From Actinacidiphila glaucinigra (GTDB lineage: Bacteria; Actinomycetota; Actinomycetes; Streptomycetales; Streptomycetaceae), in contig NZ_FZOF01000008.1 in NCBI RefSeq assembly GCF_900188405.1, positions 1 to 64,000 on the forward strand: 64,000 nt of DNA, written 5' to 3'. The position numbers and the translations under genes are program-made. The notes beneath the pieces were generated by a model. It had not been told where the DNA came from. It saw only the letters and a program-made list of their open reading frames with translations, and ran no database searches. Of this stretch, positions 9,166 through 18,138 are shown one piece after another; the stretch's first letter is position 1; each line of letters opens with the position of its first letter.

Positions 9166-10725
9166 TCAGCCGCCGGATTTCAGGGCCAGCCACAGCTCCA
9201 TGCGGACGTCCGGATCGTCCAGCGAGCGCCCCAGGATCTCCTCCACGCGCCGCATCCGGTAGCGCAGTGTGTGCCGGTGCACCCCCAGGTCCGCCGCGGC
9301 GGCGTCCCACTGCCCGTGCCGGGACAGCCACGCCCGCAGCGACGCGACCAGATCACCCCGGGCGGTGGCGTCGTGCTCGCGCAGGGGCCGCAACAGGCCG
9401 TCGGAGAAGGCCCGTACGGCGTCGTCGCCCAGCAGCGGCAGCACCGAGCCGGAACCGACCTCGTCGTGCTCGACCAGACTGCGGCCACGCCGCCGGGCGA
9501 CCGCCAGCGCGCGCTCGGCCTGCTCGTGCGCTGCCGGGACGCCCGCGGCGCCCACCGCGGCGGAGAGCCCCGCCACCAGGTCGTCGCTCCCGTCGACAGC
9601 CGCCACGCAGGACGGTACGACCTCGCCCTCCGCGGCCGCGAGCACCGTCAGCCGGTCCTCGTCGCGGACCGCCAGCACGGGCTCCGCGGACCGCATCCCG
9701 GCCGTCTCCACCCGTTCGGCCAGCAACCCCACCGCGTCCCCCGCGGCCTCGACGCGCTCCGCGGCCTCCGCGACCAGGACGCGCACGGGGGCGTCGAACA
9801 GCCCGCCGTACAGCCGGCCGGCCACGGTGCGGGCGTGCTCGGGCTCCCCGGCCAGCAGCATCCGCAGCAGTGCGGCACCCAGGCGCTGCTGTGTGTCCTG
9901 CAGCGCCTGGGACTGCTCCAGCGACAGCGTCAGCAGCGCGACGGCGGCGTGCACGAGGTACCGGGCGGAGGTGTCGGGCCGCTCCTCCGTGCCGACCGCG
10001 AGGAAGCCGCGGGGGCGCCGTCCGGTGCCCAGCGACTGCAGCTCGACGCGGTCCTCCGTGCCGGCCGGGCCCGCGACCGCCGCGCTGGCCGGGGCGGGCC
10101 TGCCGCGCAGCCGCTCCACCTCCCCGGCCAGCCGCGCCGCCCGCCGCCCAGCCCACTCCGGCGCCGCGGCCACCACGGCGCCCGACGCGTCGTACAGCGC
10201 CGCCCAGCCGTTCAGGTGCGCCGCCAGCCGCGACAGCAGCGCCGTCGTCCCGTCCGGCGCGAGCGCCGCCCGGGTCAGCTCCCGCTGTGCCTCGAACCCC
10301 GCGGTCACGGCCTTGTACCGGTCGGCGGCGATCTCCGCGGAGACGGCCTTGCTGATCGCGATGAACGGGGTCCTGTGCGGCACCTCCAGCAGCGGCAGCC
10401 GGTGCGCGCTCGCCGCGTCCACGAGCGCCTGCGGCACGGCATCGTGGCTGACCCCCACGCCGAACCCGAGGCCCACGACACCGGCGCCGGCCAGGCGCGC
10501 CACGTACTGGCCGAGTGCCTCGGGCGAGCCGACGTCCAGCTTGAGGCCCGTCGTGAGCAGCAGCTCGCCGCCCTCCAGGTACGGCGCGGGGTCGTCCAGC
10601 TCGCTGGTGTGCACCCAGCGGACGGCCGCCTCCTCCAGGCGGTCGCCTCCGGCGAGGACGGCCAGCTTCAGGGCGGGGTTCCGCAGCAGCGAGGCGAGCG
10701 TGGGCGGCACGGGCTTTTTCTCCAT
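9166..10725 (-). CDS. PucR-family transcriptional regulator
   Basis: 519 aa. The N-terminal PucR sensor domain (residues ~8–130) includes RWVHTSELDDPAPYLEGGE and LLLTTGLKL. A GGDEF-like central region follows (~280–420), then a C-terminal helix-turn-helix (HTH_30) around GQWDAAAADLGVHRHTLRYR. These proteins regulate nitrogen-compound catabolism (purines, GABA, polyamines). It lies immediately upstream of the aldehyde dehydrogenase (90 bp) on the same strand, so it probably controls or is co-transcribed with it. A second PucR paralogue lies at 27.1 kb in front of the pot operon. ATG 10725 is the likely start. Confidence 0.9.
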   Translation of the reverse strand: MEKKPVPPTLASLLRNPALKLAVLAGGDRLEEAAVRWVHTSELDDPAPYLEGGELLLTTGLKLDVGSPEALGQYVARLAGAGVVGLGFGVGVSHDAVPQALVDAASAHRLPLLEVPHRTPFIAISKAVSAEIAADRYKAVTAGFEAQRELTRAALAPDGTTALLSRLAAHLNGWAALYDASGAVVAAAPEWAGRRAARLAGEVERLRGRPAPASAAVAGPAGTEDRVELQSLGTGRRPRGFLAVGTEERPDTSARYLVHAAVALLTLSLEQSQALQDTQQRLGAALLRMLLAGEPEHARTVAGRLYGGLFDAPVRVLVAEAAERVEAAGDAVGLLAERVETAGMRSAEPVLAVRDEDRLTVLAAAEGEVVPSCVAAVDGSDDLVAGLSAAVGAAGVPAAHEQAERALAVARRRGRSLVEHDEVGSGSVLPLLGDDAVRAFSDGLLRPLREHDATARGDLVASLRAWLSRHGQWDAAAADLGVHRHTLRYRMRRVEEILGRSLDDPDVRMELWLALKSGG

Positions 10726-10784
10726 CTCGGAGTGCGTTCACATCCGATTCTGCCTCACCGTATACCTGCGGTGCCGGGCCGTCT

Positions 10785-11712
10785 GTGGGTGCGGGTGCGT
10801 CGTGGTTGCGGTTGGGGGGTTGCCCACCCGCCCTCCCGATTGCCCCGGATGGTTGGTGCGGGCCTCGCGCGCTTCGTGGGTGGGCCGGGGGCGGGGCCTC
10901 CGGGGTGGGCATTCTGTACCGCATATTTATGTGCATGGCGGGCACCCGCTCTTGCCGCCCCGGATGCCGCACAACAAATACACGTCAGCGTCCAGAACGC
11001 CCACCCCTACGACCCCGCCCCCTCGGTCGGTTCGGCGACCAACGGCCGGTGGGGGGTGAAGGGGAGGCGCCCCTCCCCGCACCGGGATGCTGCCCCCAGC
11101 GGGGTTCCCTCGGCCGCAGGCCGAGTGAAGGTGCGCGCACCGGTGGCTGGCGGCGCTTCCCGCGGGCGGTTGGGGACCCACAGGGGTTGCCTGCGTTGCG
11201 GCGAGCCCCGGGATGGTGGGGGCGCGCCCGCCCTGGCCTCCGGCGGGCCGCCGACCCGCAATCGGGTTCAGTCTTGGGACCACACTGACCGGGCCGGATG
11301 GGGCCGGCCCCCTGCCGAAGGCTGAGGCAGGACACGCACGTGCACACGGCAGCAGGCCGCTCAGCGCCCGCGCGCACAACCCCGCCGTCCGATCCACTCC
11401 GTTCCCTCATGGACGGCCTGACAGTTGCGGGCGTTCGGTGAGACACGTGCGGCAACCCCGGACCGCTCTACACCCCCCTCCGGCCGTCATGCGCCCGAAC
11501 CGGCGGGAGGGGGTGTGGCGGGGTGCCCCCGCAGGGGACGAGCGGCGAACCCGGCGCCCAACGATGTAGGGGTAAACCGCGAGCCCCGAGGAGGTACCCC
11601 GGCGCGGCACCGACCCAGGCACACGGTGCGAGGCCCGCACTGACCGCGCCGGGCAATCGGGAGGGAGGGCGGGAGAACCGCCCGCCGCAGGCGCAACGCA
11701 CCCGCACACAAC
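10785..11712. repeat. Large degenerate palindromic intergenic island (about 930 bp)
   Basis: The 1-kb gap between the PucR gene and the VirD4-like gene has no convincing coding frame. It is built as an imperfect inverted repeat. Outer arms: 10785–10880 and the complement of 11615–11712 share GTGCGGGTGCGT, CCCGCCCTCCC, CCCGATTGCCC and GTGCGGGCCTCGC in the same order. Inner arms: 11015–11059 and the complement of 11471–11515 share CCCCCTC, CGGTTCGG, ACGGCCGG and GGGGGGTG in the same order. It must also contain the 3' end of the upstream transcript and the promoter of the PucR gene. Confidence 0.65.
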
Positions 11713-11732
11713 AACCGGGCCGCACACAAGAA

Positions 11733-14072
11733 TTACGCGCGCAAATCCACAAGCACCGGCGCCGCATGCTCCCCGTCCACCGCCGTGAGGGAGACCACGG
11801 CGTGCCCCGCAGGGACCCCGTGCGCGAGGTCGGACGCGGACCACCGCTCGCGCTCGACCCGGCGCACCGTCACCGACTCCGCCGTGACCGCCTTCCCGGT
11901 CACCAGCCGCCGCACCGTGTGCAGCACCCGCGTGAGCGGCTCGTCCGCGATGATCTGACGGTTCGTGACGTCCTGGACGTCCACCCACTCCTTGCCCCAC
12001 ACCTCCGCGAACCGGGCGCCGTCCCAGGCGGTGACCCCGGCGAGGGCCGCCCGGCAGCCGACGGCGCCCAGCAGGGCACCCCGGAGCGTTTCGGGGACGT
12101 CGTCCAGCGTGCGCAGCGTAAGGACCGCGCCGGCGTTGGCGGAGCGCATGCGCTGCAGGCCGCGCACGGATTCGGCGGTCACCGTGTGGGAGGCGTCGTC
12201 GAGGACGAGGCAGGCGAACAGGGAGCGGTCCTGGCGGGCCGCGGCGCACTCCGCGAACTGGGCGAGGACGAGCCGCGCCAGCATCCGGGAGACCTCGGCG
12301 TGGCCCCGTTCCGGGAGGTCGATGCGGACCCGCAGCGGGTGTTCCAGGCCCCGCAGCGAGAACGGGTGGCTGCCGCCCGTGGTGTCGAAGAACCCGGCGA
12401 ACGCGGGCCGGTCGAGCAGCGCGATGCGGTCGGCGAGCAGGGGGCCCGCGTCGCCGGGCCGGGCGGACTGCCGTTCCCGTGCGTCGAGTTCGCGCAGCTG
12501 GCCCTGGGCGGCCGCGCCGCGGGCCTGCAGGGCGGAGCGGAGCGCGGCCAGCGCGGAGGGCGTCCCGTCGAGGAGTTCGCGCAGCTCGGGGACGGAGGGG
12601 AAGCGGCCGTGGGCGGCGTGGAAGGGCCCGAGGAGCTGGGCGAGGGCGGTGGCGGCGCGCCGGCTGTCGCCGCCGGGAAGCGCCGCGGCGAGATCGCCGA
12701 CGAGGGCCTCGGCGAGGAAGCCCGCCGCCTCGTCGGGGTCGGCGGTGCCGCCGTAGAGGTCGAGGTCGTACGCGGAGTCGGGCTGGCCGATCTTGACGAC
12801 GACGTCGAAGGACTCGTCCGGCGCGAGCCGTGCCCCGTCGGTGCCGACCACGACGACGGCCGCCCGCCCGGCGAGTGCCTGAAGGCACATGAGTTCCAGT
12901 GCGGGCCGCACGAAGCGCACGGTCTTTCCGGAGCCGGGCGGCCCGACGGCCAGCAGGGACGTGCCGAGGACGGACGGTTCGAGGGCGTAGCCGGCGCCGC
13001 GGTGGGTGCGGGGGTTGCGCTCGTCGTCGGGAGCGGCACCGATGCGGACCTGTCCGGCGAGCAGGTCGTGCCGGGCGGTGCGGGCGGGCAGGTCACGGGC
13101 GCCGGAGGGGTGGGCGCAGGCGGCGGCCCCGTACCGCAGGACGGTGTCGGTGAAGGCGGTCAGCCGGCCGGGTTCGGAGCGTACGGACTGCCAGGCGCGG
13201 GAGAGGCGGGTGAAGTCGACGTCGTTCATCAGCCCGGCGCGGGCGTCCTCGGCGAGCCGGTCCGCGGCGTCGGCGGCGCCGCCCTGGCGGAGGGCGGGGA
13301 AGGCGGCCGGGTCCTGGGCGGGGTCGGCGGGTTCGCGGCCCGCGGCCGTGCGCTCCTCCTCGCGGGCGCGCCGGAGCGGCGCGGTGATCCAGCGGCGCCA
13401 CAGTTCCGCCCAGCGGCCGACGCGGGCGAAGAAGACCAAGAGGGCGCCGCCGATGAGCGCGTAGTAGAGGTACGAGGCCCACAGGTAGGCGGTCTGGTTG
13501 CCATCGGCCTGCCGCCAGGAGTCGGGGGTCAGGGCGAGCAGCGGCCAGAGCCAGTAGCTGCCGAGGTAGCCGTTCCACAGCAGGGACCACAGCAGCCAGC
13601 CGCCGAGGAAGGCGATCAGGGCGCCGGCGACGAGCTGGCGGCCCGGCACGGCGTCCGGGTCGGCGGCGGGCCGGGGGCGGTGGCCGAGGCGCCACACGCC
13701 GGGGGCGGCGGCGGGGCGCGGGGCCCGCAGCCAGGCGAGGAGGCCGGAGCCGTCGGGCGTGCCGGAGGGCGCGGACTCCGCGGGGGCGTGCCAGGTGCCG
13801 GCGCCCGGACGGGTCCCCGGCTGCGGCGGGGGTCCGGGGGGCAGCGGGGGCGCGGCGAAGGCGGCGGGGGCGGCGTCGCGCCGGGCGTCCCGCTCGCCGC
13901 GGCCGGGGTCGGCGGGGCCGGGCCGGGCACCGGGCACGGGGGGCGGCCCCGGGTGCGCGGACGGGGCACCCGGCATCGGCCGGGCACCGGGTACCGGCGG
14001 CGTGCCCGGTTGCGGGCCGGGGCCTCCGGGCGGAGGCGCCGCGGGCTTCTCGTGCGTACCGTCGCGTTCCAT
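11733..14072 (-). CDS. Orphan VirD4/TraG-like membrane-anchored ATPase
   Basis: About 779 aa from ATG 14072 (RBS-like GAGGGG upstream); a GTG at 14084 is also possible. The N-terminal ~120 residues are a Pro/Gly-rich disordered tail. Two membrane segments follow (LVAGALIAFLGGWLLWSLLW; YLYYALIGGALLVFFARV), then a soluble motor domain with Walker A GPPGSGKT and a Walker B-like CLVLDDASH. The fold order (two TM segments, then an ATPase with a long insertion) resembles type IV secretion coupling proteins. No relaxase, T4SS or plasmid genes are nearby, and the gene sits between catabolic genes. Function unknown; DNA or protein translocation is an inference. Confidence 0.7.
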   Translation of the reverse strand: MERDGTHEKPAAPPPGGPGPQPGTPPVPGARPMPGAPSAHPGPPPVPGARPGPADPGRGERDARRDAAPAAFAAPPLPPGPPPQPGTRPGAGTWHAPAESAPSGTPDGSGLLAWLRAPRPAAAPGVWRLGHRPRPAADPDAVPGRQLVAGALIAFLGGWLLWSLLWNGYLGSYWLWPLLALTPDSWRQADGNQTAYLWASYLYYALIGGALLVFFARVGRWAELWRRWITAPLRRAREEERTAAGREPADPAQDPAAFPALRQGGAADAADRLAEDARAGLMNDVDFTRLSRAWQSVRSEPGRLTAFTDTVLRYGAAACAHPSGARDLPARTARHDLLAGQVRIGAAPDDERNPRTHRGAGYALEPSVLGTSLLAVGPPGSGKTVRFVRPALELMCLQALAGRAAVVVVGTDGARLAPDESFDVVVKIGQPDSAYDLDLYGGTADPDEAAGFLAEALVGDLAAALPGGDSRRAATALAQLLGPFHAAHGRFPSVPELRELLDGTPSALAALRSALQARGAAAQGQLRELDARERQSARPGDAGPLLADRIALLDRPAFAGFFDTTGGSHPFSLRGLEHPLRVRIDLPERGHAEVSRMLARLVLAQFAECAAARQDRSLFACLVLDDASHTVTAESVRGLQRMRSANAGAVLTLRTLDDVPETLRGALLGAVGCRAALAGVTAWDGARFAEVWGKEWVDVQDVTNRQIIADEPLTRVLHTVRRLVTGKAVTAESVTVRRVERERWSASDLAHGVPAGHAVVSLTAVDGEHAAPVLVDLRA

Positions 14073-14096
14073 CGCGTGTGCCACCCCTCGCAGGTC

Positions 14097-14135
14097 CGCA
14101 CTCAATGTAGTCGAGCGGCCACCGGAGTCTGAAGG
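14097..14135 (-). promoter_or_regulatory. Possible promoter for the VirD4-like gene
   Basis: Read on the minus strand, TTCAGA and TACATT are separated by 18 nt; TACATT lies about 30 nt upstream of ATG 14072, which would place transcription initiation just before that start. It sits in the divergent 190-bp region shared with gabT. Motif match only. Confidence 0.3.
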
Positions 14136-14263
14136 ATCTTGGCACGCTCATGTCCGCCACGTCGAAGAGGCATTCCGCAGTGCGCCCTATCGGAGTGTGC
14201 GGGGCTCCGCCGTACGGGCTTAGCCTGCGAGAAAAGACCACGGTTCGAAGGAGTACGTCCGCC

Positions 14264-15595
14264 ATGACCGATCTGGCCCAGGAACGTCGACTCGTCACCC
14301 CGATCCCCGGCCCCAAGTCGCAGGAGCTGCTGGCGCGCAAGACGGCGGCGGTCCCGAGCGGTGTCGGCGTGACCCTGCCCGTCTTCGTCACCCGCGCCGG
14401 CGGCGGCGTGCTGGAGGACGTGGACGGCAACTCCCTGATCGACTTCGGTTCGGGCATCGCGGTGACCTCGGTGGGCAACAGCGCCGAGGCCGTGGTGCGC
14501 CGCGCGTCGGCGCAGCTGGCCGACTTCACCCACACCTGTTTCATGGTGACGCCGTACGAGGGGTACGTGGAGGTCGCCGAGGCCCTCAACGAGCTGACCC
14601 CGGGCGACCACGAGAAGCGCACCGCGCTGTTCAACTCCGGTGCCGAGGCCGTCGAGAACGCGGTGAAGATCGCCCGCGCGTACACCAAGCGCCAGGCGGT
14701 GGTCGTCTTCGACCACGGCTACCACGGCCGCACCAACCTCACGATGGCGCTGACGGCGAAGAACATGCCGTACAAGCACTCGTTCGGCCCGTTCGCGCCC
14801 GAGGTCTACCGCATGCCGCTGGCCTACCCCTACCGCTGGCTGACCGGTCCGGAGAACTGCGCGCAGGAGGCGGCGGCCCAGGCGATCGACATGATCACCA
14901 AGCAGGTCGGGGCCGAGAACGTGGCCGCGATCGTGATCGAGCCGATCCAGGGCGAGGGCGGCTTCATCGAGCCGGCCAAGGGCTTCCTGCCGAAGCTGGC
15001 GGAGTTCGCGCGGGAGAACGGCATCGTCTTCGTCGCGGACGAGATCCAGACCGGCTTCTGCCGCACCGGCCAGTGGTTCGCGTGCGAGGACGAGGGCATC
15101 GTCCCGGACCTGATCACCACCGCCAAGGGCATCGCCGGCGGTCTGCCGCTGGCCGCGGTGACCGGCCGCGCCGAGATCATGGACGCCGCGCACTCCGGCG
15201 GTCTGGGCGGCACCTACGGCGGCAACCCGGTGGCGTGCGCCGGTGCGCTCGGTGCCATCGAGACGATGAAGGAGCAGGACCTCAACGCCAAGGCGCGCCG
15301 CATCGGCGAGATCATGCTCGCCCGGCTGCGCGGCATGCAGGAGAAGTTCGAGATCATCGGTGAGGTCCGCGGCCGCGGCGCCATGATCGCGATCGAGCTG
15401 GTGGAGGCGGGGAGCAAGACCCCGAACGCCGCCGCGACCGCCGCCGTGGCCAAGGCCTGCCACGCGGAGGGCCTGGTGGTCCTGACCTGTGGCACCTACG
15501 GCAACGTGCTGCGCTTCCTGCCGCCGCTGGTCATCGGGGAGGACCTGCTGAACGAGGGCCTGGACATCATCGAGGGCGCGCTCGCGCGGCTGTGA
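14264..15595 (+). CDS. gabT: 4-aminobutyrate aminotransferase
   Basis: 443 aa, class-III PLP aminotransferase. Features: FNSGAEAVENAVKIAR (PLP phosphate contact), VVVFDHGYHGRTNL, the cofactor Asp in FVADEIQTG (about 259–260), and the Schiff-base Lys in LITTAKGIAGGLPLA (Lys288). GabT transfers the amino group of GABA to 2-oxoglutarate, giving succinate semialdehyde. The ATG at 14264 is preceded by GAAGGAG. It is divergent from the VirD4-like gene and close to the aldehyde dehydrogenase/PucR pair, which supports a GABA catabolic role. It is separate from the second class-III transaminase at 34.8 kb. Confidence 0.93.
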   Translation: MTDLAQERRLVTPIPGPKSQELLARKTAAVPSGVGVTLPVFVTRAGGGVLEDVDGNSLIDFGSGIAVTSVGNSAEAVVRRASAQLADFTHTCFMVTPYEGYVEVAEALNELTPGDHEKRTALFNSGAEAVENAVKIARAYTKRQAVVVFDHGYHGRTNLTMALTAKNMPYKHSFGPFAPEVYRMPLAYPYRWLTGPENCAQEAAAQAIDMITKQVGAENVAAIVIEPIQGEGGFIEPAKGFLPKLAEFARENGIVFVADEIQTGFCRTGQWFACEDEGIVPDLITTAKGIAGGLPLAAVTGRAEIMDAAHSGGLGGTYGGNPVACAGALGAIETMKEQDLNAKARRIGEIMLARLRGMQEKFEIIGEVRGRGAMIAIELVEAGSKTPNAAATAAVAKACHAEGLVVLTCGTYGNVLRFLPPLVIGEDLLNEGLDIIEGALARL

Positions 15596-15716
15596 CCAGG
15601 TGCTTCGCCCGTGACCGTGCGTGTACGACACACAGCGTGAAGAAGGTGTGCGGGCCTGATGGCGGGAGGGTGCAACCCCTGCCCGGCGGGCTCCTGGTGA
15701 CGTACGGTTTCCGCAG

Positions 15717-16571
15717 ATGGAAGAAACACCCCGTCTGCGGAAGTCCGCGGGCGACACTTTGCCGGTGAATCCCCATCACCGGTACAGCAGTGCCCTCGCG
15801 CACAGCGCCGAAGCCGAAGGCTCCGGCAATCCTCGCCGATCGGTCGGCCGCTTGCCCCAAACCCCCCGGGGCGGGCGGTACGGCGATCGTTCTGGCCGCC
15901 CCGGAACTCTCCCCCCTGTTCCGGGGCGGCCAACTTCTCTGGTGGCCGTGGTGTGCACGGCGCTCTTCGGACTGCTGACCTGGCAGGAGGCACTACGAGG
16001 GCGCCTGCTGGCTCTGGACGGGCCGGTGCGCGCCGCCCTTGCGGGATCCTCCCCCCACCCCGCAGACCGCTCCGCCGCGGCCCGGTTCCTCGCCGATCTG
16101 GGCAACTGGCAGGTCGCCGTGCCCGTGCTGCTGCTTGCGATGGTCTGCACCACTTGGCGCGCCCGCCGGTACGGGCTGCCCCGCCCCTGGCTGCCGGCGT
16201 CGGCCTACGCGCTCGTGATGGTCGCCGCACCGCTGCTGGTCGCCCTGGTGAAGCCGCTGATCGGCCGGGCCGGCCCGGGTTCCCTGACCCTCTCGCCCGG
16301 TTATCCCGGGCTCTACCCCTCCGGCCACGCTGCCACGGCGGCCGCCACGTACGGCGGCGCCGTCCTCCTGCTGCTGCCGTGGCTGGTGCGCGCGGCGGCA
16401 CGGCGGCTGCTGGTCGCGGCCGCCGTGCTGCTCAACGGTGCGGTGGGGGTCGCCCTGGTCCGCTGCGGCTATCACTGGCCGCTCGACGTCGTGGGGAGCT
16501 GGCTGCTGTGCGGCGCCCTGCTCGCGGGCGCCGCCCTGGCGGTCAGTTGTTGGTCGGGAAACCGAGGTTGA
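15717..16571 (+). CDS. PAP2-family membrane phosphatase
   Basis: Up to 284 aa; the first ~70 residues are polar and poorly supported, so the true start may be further in (membrane sequence begins near LVAVVCTALFGLLTW). The three PAP2 phosphatase motifs are present: KPLIGRAGP, YPSGHA and RCGYHWPLDVVGSW, in a protein with about five membrane segments. It probably dephosphorylates a lipid or isoprenoid phosphate at the membrane. Its 3' end overlaps the 3' end of mmsA on the opposite strand by 29 bp. Confidence 0.75.
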   Translation: MEETPRLRKSAGDTLPVNPHHRYSSALAHSAEAEGSGNPRRSVGRLPQTPRGGRYGDRSGRPGTLPPVPGRPTSLVAVVCTALFGLLTWQEALRGRLLALDGPVRAALAGSSPHPADRSAAARFLADLGNWQVAVPVLLLAMVCTTWRARRYGLPRPWLPASAYALVMVAAPLLVALVKPLIGRAGPGSLTLSPGYPGLYPSGHAATAAATYGGAVLLLLPWLVRAAARRLLVAAAVLLNGAVGVALVRCGYHWPLDVVGSWLLCGALLAGAALAVSCWSGNRG

Positions 16572-18048
16572 TGCCGCCGTGGCTCGGGTCGAGCCACCGC
16601 TGGGTGACGGCCTTGCCGCGGGTGAAGAAGTGGACGCCGTCCGGGCCGTAGGCGTGCGTGTCGCCGAACAGCGAGGCCTTCCAGCCGCCGAAGGAGTAGT
16701 AGGCGACCGGCACCGGGATCGGCACGTTGATGCCCACCATGCCGACCTCGACGTCGTGCTGGAAGCGGCGGGCGGCGCCGCCGTCGTTGGTGAAGATGGC
16801 CGTGCCGTTGCCGTACGGGTTGGAGTTGATCAGCTCCAGGCCCTCGTCGTACGAGCCCACGCGGACCACCGACAGGACCGGGCCGAAGATCTCGTCGTTG
16901 TAGACGGACATGCCGGGCTTGACGTCGTCGAAGAGGGTCGGGCCGAGCCAGAAGCCCTCCTCGGTGTCCTCGCCGGTGACGGAGTGGGTGCGGCCGTCCA
17001 CGGCGAGGGTCGCGCCGTCGGCGAGGCCCGCGTCGAGGTAGGACGTCACCTTGTCGCGGTGGGCGCCGGTGACCAGCGGGCCCATCTCGGAGGCGGCGTT
17101 GCAGCCGGGGCCGACCGTGAGACCGGCCATCCGCTCCTTGATCTTCTCGACCAGCGTGTCGCCGATCGGGTCGACCACGACGAGGACGGACACGGCCATG
17201 CAGCGCTCGCCTGCCGCGCCGAACCCGGCGTTGACGGCGGCGTCGGCCGCGAGGTCCAGGTCCGCGTCGGGCAGCACCAGCATGTGGTTCTTGGCGCCGC
17301 CCAGGGCCTGGACGCGCTTGCCGTAGCGGGTTCCGGTCTCGTAGACGTACCGGGCGATCGGGGTGGAGCCGACGAAGGATACGGACTTGACGTCCGGGTG
17401 CTCCAGGAGGCGGTCGACGGCGGCCTTGTCGCCGTGCACGACGTTGAAGACGCCGTCCGGCAGCCCGGCCTGCTTCCACAGCTCCGCGAGGAAGTTGGCG
17501 GCGGACGGGTCCTTCTCCGAGGGCTTGACGACGACGGTGTTGCCCGCGGCGATGGCGATGGGGAAGAACCACATCGGCACCATCGCCGGGAAGTTGAAGG
17601 GCGAGATGATCGCGACCGGGCCGAGCGGCTGACGGATCGAGTAGACGTCGATGCTGGTCGAGGCCTGCTCGGTGAAGCCGCCCTTGATCAGCTGCGGGAT
17701 GCCGCAGGCGTACTCGACGACCTCCAGGCCGCGGGCGATCTCGCCGAGCGCGTCCGAGTGCACCTTGCCGTGCTCGGAGACGATGATCGCGGCCAGCTCC
17801 TCGCGCTTGGCGTTGAGCAGCTCGCGGAAGGCGAAGAGCACCGTGGTGCGCTTGGCGACCGAGGCGTGGCGCCACTCCTTGAACGCGGCGGCGGCCGCGC
17901 CGACGGCCTGGTCGACCTCGGCGATCGACGCGAAGTCCACCCGCCCGGTCACGGCTCCGGTGGCGGGGTCGTACACGTCCCCGTGCCGCTCCGTGGTGCC
18001 GGTCCACGACTGCCCGGCGATCCAGTGCGTGATGTGCTTGTCGGTCAC
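16543..18048 (-). CDS. mmsA: CoA-acylating methylmalonate-semialdehyde dehydrogenase
   Basis: 501 aa from GTG 18048, preceded by GGAGAGGAAGG. The sequence is typical of the CoA-dependent MmsA/IolA branch of the ALDH superfamily: ISPFNFPAMVPMWFFPIAIA, LGGAKNHMLVLPDADLD (Ala/Gly instead of the usual base-region residues), and the nucleophile in AAGERCMAVSV. It oxidatively decarboxylates (methyl)malonate semialdehyde to propionyl- or acetyl-CoA in valine, beta-alanine or inositol breakdown. Beta-alanine or malonate semialdehyde could link it to the neighbouring polyamine region, but this is inference. It lies convergent to and overlapping the PAP2 gene. Confidence 0.93.
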   Translation of the reverse strand: MTDKHITHWIAGQSWTGTTERHGDVYDPATGAVTGRVDFASIAEVDQAVGAAAAAFKEWRHASVAKRTTVLFAFRELLNAKREELAAIIVSEHGKVHSDALGEIARGLEVVEYACGIPQLIKGGFTEQASTSIDVYSIRQPLGPVAIISPFNFPAMVPMWFFPIAIAAGNTVVVKPSEKDPSAANFLAELWKQAGLPDGVFNVVHGDKAAVDRLLEHPDVKSVSFVGSTPIARYVYETGTRYGKRVQALGGAKNHMLVLPDADLDLAADAAVNAGFGAAGERCMAVSVLVVVDPIGDTLVEKIKERMAGLTVGPGCNAASEMGPLVTGAHRDKVTSYLDAGLADGATLAVDGRTHSVTGEDTEEGFWLGPTLFDDVKPGMSVYNDEIFGPVLSVVRVGSYDEGLELINSNPYGNGTAIFTNDGGAARRFQHDVEVGMVGINVPIPVPVAYYSFGGWKASLFGDTHAYGPDGVHFFTRGKAVTQRWLDPSHGGINLGFPTNN

Positions 18049-18138
18049 GGCGGACCTTCCTCTCCTCGTCTCCTGCCAGTGTCGCCAGCGGGCGGGGCGC
18101 CCTCAAGCACCAAGGTGTCGGCGCCGGGGGCGGGAGCT

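Noticed and set aside
11733..14072. Considered as part of an integrated plasmid or ICE because of the VirD4-like protein.
   Set aside because: No integrase, relaxase, replication gene or tRNA-linked att site is visible within the window.
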